From Raffaelea ambrosiae (lineage: Eukaryota > Ascomycota > Sordariomycetes > Ophiostomatales > Ophiostomataceae), in the NCBI GenBank assembly GCA_002778195.1, contig PCDI01000005.1:2408287-2472286 (forward strand): DNA of 64,000 bases. The letters are read 5' to 3'. The notes beneath the pieces are model-generated. The model worked only from the letters and a program-made list of their open reading frames with translations, made no database searches and was not told the DNA's origin. The translations under genes were made by a program, and so were the position numbers. Numbering within the stretch: the stretch's first letter is position 1; every line of letters starts with the position of its first letter. Positions 1 through 7,673 of this stretch are shown here, in pieces.

Positions 1-823
1 CTATAAATACACCCAATGTCTGCTTTTGGTCTTCTGCGTATATTGCATGCATGCACACGAACGAGTGGTCAAGAGAGAACAAGACAGAACCGGAGAAAAC
101 ACCCCGTCTGGTCTCCTGCTAGGAAGTTTCTATTTAGCCGTCGCTGGGTATGGTGTTGGGCTTCTGTCTACTTTGTATGACTTCATTTGACTGCCAGACA
201 CCATATATGCCTGCCGATTCCCCACAATGTTATAATTTTGGCATCTCGCTTGTTGTGGGCGGGAAAAGGAGAACCACTCACACTGTGGTGCAATTTAACT
301 TACCCGGTTCCAGGCTCGAGCTGGGCTTTTGGTATGCCACTATGAACAGACAAACAATATACATATAGCCTGGGCAATGAGGCTGTGCCACAGATTAGAG
401 AGTCCAGGTCTTTCTTGTTCTTCGATTCCCATAGTTCTTTGCCTCAAATGACGCGGAGAACGTCTGATTTGCCATCTTACCAGAGTTGACCGGGACCTCG
501 TAGTGGTGGAATGACGGATCGGGGATCCAGATGCAGGCTGTCAGTCCATGGGGTGCCAGGGGACAGGACAAGCACCAACCTTGTCTTCTGCCGCCTCAGA
601 GTCTTAGCTGGGATTGGATGGTGTGGTATGGATCCCAGGTATACACGGCAGGCCAATTTGGACAAGCTTTGTGGTGTGTTGTCCCCAAAAATGAAGTCAT
701 AACTTAAGAAAGTCTTTGCCCATCCTAGGATGTTTTTTTTGAACGATTTTCCGACCCCAAAGGAACACGCACTAACTACTGGGCAGCTGTTCTTGTGCTT
801 TCTCCCCCATCTCACCTTTCACA
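1..823. other. Intergenic region, left edge
   Basis: No coding region is supported. A canonical TATA-like string (CTATAAATA) lies at the very start of the window, but it is more than 800 nt from the first credible ATG and may belong to a gene outside. The last 100 nt before the secreted-protein ATG are mildly pyrimidine-rich, as usual for promoters of filamentous ascomycetes. Short open frames here have no recognisable domain. Confidence 0.5.
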
Positions 824-1633
824 ATGACGACTGTCTCTCACCTGTTGGCGTTTGGCACACTGCTGGGCCTGGTTTTCTCGTCGCCCGTTGACCCCGTCCA
901 ACGAAAGGGTCTGCGAGACCGCGCCGACAAGACGTGGCCTTCCAACCCCTGGATTGTCATCGGCGAACCCACGGTAGGGCCCTTTGTGCCGGATCCCATC
1001 CGCCCCGGCGGTGCAGATTCCCCGGACGGTCCCTACGATGAAGAGGCCTCCTCCACCAACAGCAGGATGCCATACAACCCTGGCGGCCCCATGATCCCGG
1101 CCGGGCCCCCTTCTGACGATGATGGCGATGACAACAACAGCAACGACGATGATGGCGATGACAACGACGATGACGACGACGGCGGCAGTCCGGTCGCCAC
1201 ACCGACGTCCATGATTTTCAACCCAGGCGGCACCATGGTCCCCGCACCCACGCCCATGCCGTTCAATCCGGGCGGGCCGATGAAGCCGCCCCGGCCGGTC
1301 CACACAGACGATTCCATGGATTCCGTGATTTCCGTGGATTCCGTGGCTACGCCGACCGCTTCGCCCGACTGCACGTACACAATGAGCATCACGGCCAGCA
1401 TGACACCGTGCAACTGGAACGGCGTGTTCACGCGCTACACGTCGACCGTGACCGACACGGACCGCGTGCCCTGCCACGGATGCGCGCATGTGGCCGTTGC
1501 GGGCTTCGCCGATCGGAAGCGGCCGTGTGCCGACATGGGCCACATTGTGAGCACGACGACAACGGCGACGACACCGACGACGAGCTATGTGACCGTGTGC
1601 GAGGCAACGGGGGCGATGCACACGATGGTGTAG
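824..1633 (+). CDS. Secreted Pro/Asp/Thr-rich protein with a C-x-G-C tail domain
   Basis: A single-exon gene of 269 codons. The protein starts with a classic signal peptide (hydrophobic core LLAFGTLLGLVF, likely cleavage near residue 20). A Pro/Gly-rich region follows, in which the motif NPGG(P/T)M recurs several times, with an Asp/Asn-rich low-complexity insert around residues 98-123. The C-terminal part (about residues 185-269) carries C-H-G-C, then a Thr-rich strand ending V-T-V-C. The same arrangement occurs in the secreted protein at 6425-6928, so I regard the two as distant paralogues. Role unknown; a wall-associated or extracellular protein is likely from the signal peptide and composition. 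A 41-nt A run lies about 225 nt after the stop. The ATG is preceded by TTTCACA, a reasonable fungal start context. Confidence 0.75.
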   Translation: MTTVSHLLAFGTLLGLVFSSPVDPVQRKGLRDRADKTWPSNPWIVIGEPTVGPFVPDPIRPGGADSPDGPYDEEASSTNSRMPYNPGGPMIPAGPPSDDDGDDNNSNDDDGDDNDDDDDGGSPVATPTSMIFNPGGTMVPAPTPMPFNPGGPMKPPRPVHTDDSMDSVISVDSVATPTASPDCTYTMSITASMTPCNWNGVFTRYTSTVTDTDRVPCHGCAHVAVAGFADRKRPCADMGHIVSTTTTATTPTTSYVTVCEATGAMHTMV

Positions 1634-1856
1634 GGTGACCGTGTGGGCGAGTGACCGAGCGAGCAAGCGGAGCGAGGACAAACAAAAGACCAACGCGAGA
1701 AAGCAGCGAAATATGCGGCGAAAAAAAAGTACGCGACAGTCTCTCCGTCTCTTTGGCCCAAGCCACGCAAGGGTGGCAGTAGGGAAAATCGAAAAAGGCA
1801 ACGAGGTGGTGTGGAGAGAGAGGGGGGAGGGCCACTCGTGGGAGCCGTAAGCGAGA

Positions 1857-1901
<45 letters not shown>

Positions 1902-3016
1902 AGCGTAGACAAGGTTAGCAAGTTGGACTGGTTTGTTGCCCGGCAGATTGTAAGCGCACGGCTTTTGCAGCTCATGCTCTCGGATGATGTCCACTGTTGA
2001 AGTATGAGAGGCCCATCAGATGCGCAAATATGAGAAAGGTTCTTCAGTTTCTTTGGGTGTATATTGTATGTATTTTGAGTCGCTGTGTCCAGCACAAGTC
2101 CATTGTTCGCTTTGACTTGGTATCTGCTCTCTCTTCCAACTCTCTTGGACTTGCGCGCAGGGAAACTGATAAACGAGGTCAACCCACTTCCAAAGTAAGA
2201 CTTCCCGTTGAGGTGATCCGTCTCATCCTAGCAGCTCGGACGGGCTCAACTGCCCGACAACTGCCCACCACCAATCAAATGTCGGCCAGTTTGGATCCTT
2301 TGTCGTGCGCTCTAGAGCAGTTCGTGCCTACGCCGTTGTGGGCAGAAGCCGGGCTGCAGGCTTAGGCTATTCGGCCGGGCAGGTTCCCAGTCCCCATCGG
2401 GAAGGCAGTCCAGACGGGGGCCTACTGGGGAAGCTTCTTCCGGCGCCTAGCTCGACCCAAGGGTGGCAGTGTTGCAGTTGCGCCGCAGGGCGGACAAACC
2501 AACGGACAACAAGACGAGGAGCCTCCTCCATGACAAGGGTCGTGCCCTCCCCACCCCCATCATCAATGCATCGTGCTTGGCTTCCCCTCCTTTTGGAAGC
2601 TGGTTGGGTTTGGTTGCCTGCGCGTGTACTTGGCAGAGAACGAGAGCTGGCAGTCGAGGGCGCATGAAGAAAAGGAAGCCTATCGTAAGTGGAGACGGTA
2701 CGATACGGGTTGACCTGGTACGACACAAATGCAGCAGGGACGACGAAGCTCTGACAGATATCGTCCTTGGCATTGATTGGGAAGATGTGAATCCTTTGCT
2801 GGCTTTTTACACTCTGTCCCGTCTTCGTATTCGGCGACGGACAAGCAACAAGCAACTACATAAAAGTTTATGACGGTCGGGGCGGTGTAAAAAAAGATTG
2901 AAAAAAAATAAGCATGGCCTAGTCGACCTCTCGGGGATGGTAGTGTTGTGGTCTGTGTGCCTTGGAGACGTTGCTGCATGGTCTTTTAGGAGGACGAAGG
3001 AACGCATTTTAATTTC
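1634..3016. other. Intergenic region with a 41-nt A tract
   Basis: No gene is supported. Open frames on both strands overlap each other and show no domain or consistent codon bias. The feature of note is an uninterrupted A run at 1859-1899. The rest is of mixed composition. Confidence 0.5.
1859..1899. repeat. 41-nt homopolymeric A tract
   Basis: Forty-one consecutive A residues on the + strand, about 225 nt beyond the stop codon of the intronless secreted-protein gene at 824-1633. It may be a simple mononucleotide microsatellite, or the tail of an old retroposed transcript. No AATAAA signal is visible just upstream and I could not find target-site duplications by eye. Confidence 0.9.
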
Positions 3017-3505
3017 TCATACTATATACGACGTCACTAGTTGGTTGATTTGAGTACTCTCGCTGTCGGCCTCGATAGGATAGGGCGTTGACCCAAAAGT
3101 CTCCAAACCGATAGGGAAATGGCTCCTGGTGCTGCGTTGTCTCTCCGCATGTTCAGGTCGGCCAACGGAGGAAGTCGGCGGCATTTGGCTACGGAAACTC
3201 GTTGGTACCATTTGCTCTTGGCTGCGAAACTGCTTCTCGAGGAAGCGGATGGCCGGGATGGAGCCGCCCTCGCGGATGTAGAGAGGGCGGCGGGCCTTGT
3301 AGGGAGCGGTGGTTTCGTCAGAAGACGCGTCGGAAGACGACTCGTCGTCCTTAGTGCGGGTGTCGTCACCCCCGTCCATCCCCCAGGCGTGCACAATCGC
3401 TTCCTCGAGCGTGCGAAAAAGTGAATCCTTTGCTCTTGGCTGTTCGTATCCGGAAGTTCTGTAAGCCGGACAGATGTAGTTTAGACATTCAAGCTTCATT
3501 TCCAT
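3017..3505 (-). pseudogene. Remnant of Dug2-type M20 peptidase (C-terminal fragment)
   Basis: An open frame of 162 codons. Its residues 27-93 (about 3427-3227) read like the C-terminal part of the glutathione-degradosome peptidase Dug2: SLFRTLEEAI, then after an acidic insert PLYIREGGSIPAIRFLEKQF. In intact family members the continuation carries a GQ.SD...HLDNE motif that supplies a metal ligand. Here that continuation is missing in this frame, and only scrambled, frame-shifted hints of it remain, so the product could not be a working peptidase. The upstream two thirds of the protein are also absent, because the M3 gene promoter begins there. It is best read as a truncated, decayed copy. It has an ATG at 3505 and could still be transcribed. 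Identification rests on recalled family motifs, not on a search. Confidence 0.55.
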
Positions 3506-3553
3506 GCATACTTGACAAGATCACCATTTCCCTTCATAACCACATCAACATAC

Positions 3554-3609
3554 ACAACACACAACACACAACACACAACACACAACACACAACACACAAC
3601 ACACAACAC
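3554..3609 (+). repeat. Heptanucleotide tandem repeat (ACAACAC)8
   Basis: Eight perfect consecutive copies of the 7-bp unit ACAACAC, ending 18 nt before the ATG of the M3 oligopeptidase. It therefore probably lies within the 5' leader of that mRNA. The unit has no G and no ATG, so it would give an unstructured leader free of upstream starts. Copy number is likely to vary between strains. Confidence 0.95.
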
Positions 3610-3627
3610 TCCACACACAACATCGCC

Positions 3628-5895
3628 ATGACGTCCCCAGACTTTGCCAACCCCCCGGCGCCCCCGTTCACCTTCACGGCTACCTCGGAGGACATCGCCG
3701 CCGCCGGCCAGGCCATCATCGACCGCCTCCACGCCGTCCTCGACCAGGTCGCCGCCGTGCCCCTCGACCAGGCCTCCTTTGCCAACGTCTGCCGGCCCCT
3801 CATCGAGCTCGAGGACCACACCCAGCACGCCGCCGGACCCCTGGACATCTACGAGCGCTGCTCCCCCCGCGCCGACGTCCGCGCCGCCGCCGCCGCCGCC
3901 AACCACCGCTGCGCCCAGGCCCAGATCGACGCCCAGCGCGCCGACGTCTTTGCCCGGCTCGAGGCGGTCTACCAAAACGGCGACACACCCCCCTCCGGCG
4001 AGTACCGCAAGTGGCTCGCCGAGGAGCGCCGCCGCTACGTGCGCCAGGGCCTGCGCCTGCCGGCCGCCACGCGCGCCCAGTACCAGGCCCTCCAGAAAGA
4101 GCTGGCCGGCCTGCACGCCGCCTTCACGCAGAACGACACCGACGAGCCGCCCGCCGCCGGCTGGTTCGCGCCCGCCGAGCTCGCCGGCATTCCCGCGGAC
4201 CAGCTCGCCGGCCTGGAGCGCGGCGACGGCGACGGCGACGGCGGCTCCGTCCAGATCAAGATCCCCCTGAGCCGCCCCGACAACGTCGTGATGCGCTACT
4301 GCACGGTGGCCGCCACGCGCCAAAAGGCCAGCGCCATCGTGGCCGCCCGCGGCACCGCCGGCCCCAACGTGCGGCTGTACCAGGAACAGGTGCGCCTGCA
4401 GGGCGAGGCGGCCCGGCTGCTGGGCTACGCCAGCACGGCCGCCTACCAGCTGGAGGCGAAGATGGCCCAGACGCCGGCGGCGGTGCACGCCTTCTTGCAG
4501 GACCTGCACCGGCGCGGGCGGCCCACCATGCAGGCCGCGGTGGAGCGGCTGCTGGCGCGGAAGAACGCGGACCTGGCCGCGCGCGGCCAGCCGCCGGAGG
4601 ACACGCTCTACAGCTGGGACACGCAGTTTTACCGGCGCATCGACGCGGTGCACCAGCAGCGCGAGCAGCGCGAGCAGGCAGAGCAGAGCGAGCACGACAC
4701 CAAGGGGCGGGGCGAGACAGGCGAGACGACAGATCCAGAAGGAGCGACCAGCGTGGTCGACCCCACCCCCGCGTACTTTCCGCTCTGGCCGACCGTGGCC
4801 AAGATGCTGGCCCTGTTTGGGTCCCTGCTGGGCTTCGTCTTTGTCGAGGTGCCGCCCGCGTCGCCCGCCGCCGACCGGCTGTCGCCGACGGGCTGCGGCC
4901 GCGACCTGGTCTGGCACGAAGACGTGAGGCTGTACGCCGTGTGGGACGACGACGACGACGACGACGGTGGCGGCGGCGGCGGCGGCGCCTTCCGCGGGTA
5001 TCTGTACCTGGACCTGTACGCGCGCGAGGGCAAGCACCAGGGGTTCCGGTGCTGTCCGGTGACGCTGGGGTTCGAGCACGGCGCCCCGCAGACGGAGACG
5101 ACGACAAGGACGTACCCGTCGACGTGTCTGCTGACAATCTTCCCGCCGCCGGCGTCGGCCGCGACGCCGTGCCTGCTGACGCACGGCGAGATGCGGCTGC
5201 TGTTCCACGAGCTGGGCCACGGCATCCACGATCTGTCCGGGCAGGCCACGTGCTCGCGCTTCTTTGGCGTCTCGACCGCCGGCGACTTCAACGAGGCCCC
5301 CTCGCAGATGCTCGAGCTCTGGTGCTACGACCCCCGCGGCCTGCGCGCCCTGTCGGGCCACTACCAGACCGGCGCGCCGCTGCCCGAGGCCCTCGTCCAG
5401 ACCCTGGTCGCCGCCAAGCGGTCCGACGACCTGTGGACCATGATGGGCATGCTGCACCTGGCCCTGTGGGATCTCGAGGTGCACGCGCAGGGCGACCCGA
5501 CGGTGCCGGGGCACGACGACGACGAAGACGACGAAAACAAGACCAAAACCAAAACGCTGGCCGACGTCATGGCCGAGGCCTTTCTGCGGCCCATGGACGT
5601 GCCGGGCTACGCCGGCCTGCCCGCGCCGCCGCCGCACGGCTACGTCCGGTGGCCGTTCCTGGCGGGCAGCGACGGCGCGTGCTCCATGTACCAGTACCTG
5701 TGGTCCAAGGTGTTTGCCGTGGACATGTTCTACGCGGCCTTCCGGGCGGACCCGCTGGATGGCGCCGCCGGCCGGCGGTACCGGCACGGCGTGCTGGAAA
5801 AGGGCGCCACGCAGGACGAGAAGAAGACGCTGGAGGATTTCATGGGCCGGCCGCCGAGTGCCGATGCGTACTTTCAAGACATGGGATTGGAGTAG
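3628..5895 (+). CDS. M3-family zinc oligopeptidase (thimet/saccharolysin type)
   Basis: Single exon, 755 residues from the ATG at 3628. I chose this start because the frame upstream runs through the ACAACAC repeat and has only non-ATG starts. The protein matches the length and layout of M3 oligopeptidases (thimet oligopeptidase, yeast Prd1), which cleave short peptides in the cytosol. The zinc site is complete: HELGH at residues 527-531 (ligands His527 and His531, catalytic Glu528) and the third ligand Glu556 in NEAPSQ. The 29-residue spacing between first and third ligands is as in the family. The C-terminal part has the expected Y/H-rich substrate-binding segment. No mitochondrial presequence is obvious, so a cytosolic Prd1-like enzyme fits better than mitochondrial intermediate peptidase. 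Oddities are an Asp7-Gly8 tract near residues 441-455 and an Asp/Lys-Thr tract near 630-643, both simple-repeat insertions in codon-biased (GAC/GGC) DNA. Confidence 0.92.
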   Translation: MTSPDFANPPAPPFTFTATSEDIAAAGQAIIDRLHAVLDQVAAVPLDQASFANVCRPLIELEDHTQHAAGPLDIYERCSPRADVRAAAAAANHRCAQAQIDAQRADVFARLEAVYQNGDTPPSGEYRKWLAEERRRYVRQGLRLPAATRAQYQALQKELAGLHAAFTQNDTDEPPAAGWFAPAELAGIPADQLAGLERGDGDGDGGSVQIKIPLSRPDNVVMRYCTVAATRQKASAIVAARGTAGPNVRLYQEQVRLQGEAARLLGYASTAAYQLEAKMAQTPAAVHAFLQDLHRRGRPTMQAAVERLLARKNADLAARGQPPEDTLYSWDTQFYRRIDAVHQQREQREQAEQSEHDTKGRGETGETTDPEGATSVVDPTPAYFPLWPTVAKMLALFGSLLGFVFVEVPPASPAADRLSPTGCGRDLVWHEDVRLYAVWDDDDDDDGGGGGGGAFRGYLYLDLYAREGKHQGFRCCPVTLGFEHGAPQTETTTRTYPSTCLLTIFPPPASAATPCLLTHGEMRLLFHELGHGIHDLSGQATCSRFFGVSTAGDFNEAPSQMLELWCYDPRGLRALSGHYQTGAPLPEALVQTLVAAKRSDDLWTMMGMLHLALWDLEVHAQGDPTVPGHDDDEDDENKTKTKTLADVMAEAFLRPMDVPGYAGLPAPPPHGYVRWPFLAGSDGACSMYQYLWSKVFAVDMFYAAFRADPLDGAAGRRYRHGVLEKGATQDEKKTLEDFMGRPPSADAYFQDMGLE

Positions 5896-6424
5896 GGGGG
5901 GGCGACAGAGAAATAGAAGAGAGAAAAAGAGAAAAAGAGAAAGCGAAAATAAGAAAGGGAGTCCAGCAGAAGACAAGAGAAAAAGAGAAAAAGAGAAAGG
6001 AAAGTTCAACAAAAGACAAGAGAAAAGCAACGAGGGAATGAAATTCAAAAAGTCGTAAAAATGAAAAGGAAAAAGAAGGAAAAGTGAAAAACAAAAGACA
6101 TTTCATAGATATTCAAAGAGGCACTTAAAAATACATGTTCCAAGACGAGATTTTTTTTTTTCTTTTCTTTTTCAATTCTTTCATTCTTTCCTTTCATTTC
6201 CTTCTTCATTTCCTTCTTCATTTCCTTCTTTCTTTCATTTCCTTCTTCTTTCTTTCCTTTCCTTCTTTCCTTTTTCCCTTCTTCCCTTTCCTTTCCTTCT
6301 GTCCTTCCCTTTCTTCCCTTTGTTCATGCATTTTTCGCCTTCTGTGCCCACAGGTTCATCCTTGTTTCCCACTCTTGGTCCCTCCCATCCTCCTTGTCTA
6401 CCAAGTATGCATCCCCCCCGTCGT
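5896..6424. other. Convergent intergenic region: purine tract then pyrimidine tract
   Basis: The space between two converging genes. On the + strand about 5905-6110 is almost pure A/G (GAAAAAGAGA-like), and about 6148-6320 is almost pure T/C (TTCTTTCC-like). Both convergent mRNAs would thus end in purine-rich 3' sequence. No gene is supported. Confidence 0.7.
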
Positions 6425-6928
6425 CTACACCACACTCGCCGTCTTCAGACACACAAAGGCCGTCACCGTCGAGGCACCCGTGGCCGTCACCGTCGTCGTG
6501 AAATGCACGACCGGGCCGAGCCCGCCGTCCAGCGACCAGAGCTCCATAAACTGGCAGCCCGCGCAGTCCATGTGTCGCGTCGTCGTCGCCGTCTGCGTCC
6601 ACACCGTGCGGACCGGGCCACGCGTGAAGTCAGCGGGAAGCACCAAATGCGTCGATGTGCAGTCGTGGGGGGAGTCTCGCGGGAGCTGCATCTTGGGATG
6701 GGGCGTCTGGGCCGGATGGCAGAGGACGGTCGTCAGGCTGTCTGCCCTGTCCTCCGCGGGCATGCCGTTGCCCAGCACAGACGGCCGGAACACATGCGTC
6801 GAGCACACCGGCGTCGGCGACACCGACGTCGTGGATGCGGTGCCCAGCGGCGGTGGCAGAGGCAGAGCACCGGCCCAGACGCCCGTGGCCAGGACCAGCA
6901 GGTCCATGACAAAGACCAGTGCAAGCAT
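6425..6928 (-). CDS. Small secreted Cys/Thr-rich protein, paralogue of the one at 824-1633
   Basis: Single exon, 167 residues from the ATG at 6928. Longer readings of the frame begin in a Lys/Gln-rich run with no secretory character. The start gives a clear signal peptide (MLALVFVMDLLVLATGVWAG, cleavage likely near residue 20). The mature part has conserved-looking cysteines and the pattern D-C-A-G-C, then GGLGPVVHFTTTVTATGA, then VC near the end. This aligns with C-H-G-C, the Thr run and V-T-V-C of the other secreted protein. The Pro/Asp-rich middle of that protein is absent here. Function unknown. It lies tail-to-tail with the M3 oligopeptidase. The upstream region is T-rich. A wall or effector-like role is possible but not shown. 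Confidence 0.72.
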   Translation of the reverse strand: MLALVFVMDLLVLATGVWAGALPLPPPLGTASTTSVSPTPVCSTHVFRPSVLGNGMPAEDRADSLTTVLCHPAQTPHPKMQLPRDSPHDCTSTHLVLPADFTRGPVRTVWTQTATTTRHMDCAGCQFMELWSLDGGLGPVVHFTTTVTATGASTVTAFVCLKTASVV

Positions 6929-7673
6929 CTTTTGTTTGTTGGGTCTTTTTTTTTTTTCCGCAAACTTCCTCTGTTGTTGACTCTTTTGTTGTCGACGCCT
7001 GTGTTCGTCTTGCACAGTTTTCTCGTCTTGGCAACGTTCTTTGTTCGTCTTCAACGCTTATTTCTTGCTCTTTGCCCCTTTTTCAAACGTTCGTCTGGCT
7101 TTGCTCGTTTTCAAACCTCTTCTGGGTTGTCTTTCAATCTCTTTTATCGTTTGTTTTGGGCTGGCCTGGCTAGCTGTCCCTTTCTTGGCTTTCTTCTTTG
7201 CCTTTTTATCACAAACACCCCTTCTGCTTCATCGCCCTTGTCACCCCAACACAATCAAAAAAAAATAACACTCCCTTCCATCCTGGGGTTGCTCTAATTC
7301 CACCCTGCCGGATAATTTTCATCCCAGCGTCCACAAATTAGGCCGATATTGCGGCGCACAAACAGAATACCACCACTCATTCAGCCGGACCACCGTAGCC
7401 TCTCTTGTCCAGTGCGCCCACTGTGTGGCATCACCAGATGTGACCTGCTGCTTGTTGGCAATATCTGTCACTCTGGCTTTCTGCATCGCCTGCTTTTCGT
7501 GCGTCTGCTGACCATACTGATGAGTTTCACGTTTGTGTACCATGTACTCCTACGCCTGTACTACCTACTGTGCTGTATCAGGCAAGATACCTGCATACCT
7601 GCTGTAGACCAAACCCTCAAACCGTAACTACAACGCAGTCTTGACTTAACAATATGACTCGCTCCTCCACTCC
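6929..7673. other. Intergenic region, T-rich
   Basis: Promoter side of the secreted-protein gene (reading left) and 3' side of the SET gene. About 6930-7260 is T/C-rich on the + strand, that is purine-rich on the strand of the secreted gene. No gene is supported. Confidence 0.5.

Noticed and set aside
812..2182. 456-codon open frame on the minus strand
   Set aside because: It runs antisense to the secreted-protein gene and through the A41 tract (a run of Phe). His/Arg-rich composition is typical of a reverse frame in GC-rich coding DNA.
4011..6041. 676-codon plus-strand frame inside the M3 gene
   Set aside because: A shifted frame of the same gene with Arg/Ala-rich random composition; the M3 frame carries the catalytic motifs.
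3496..6048. 850-codon minus-strand frame opposite the M3 peptidase
   Set aside because: Mirror frame of a strongly codon-biased gene; its low-complexity sequence follows the Asp/Gly tracts and the ACAACAC repeat. No domain.
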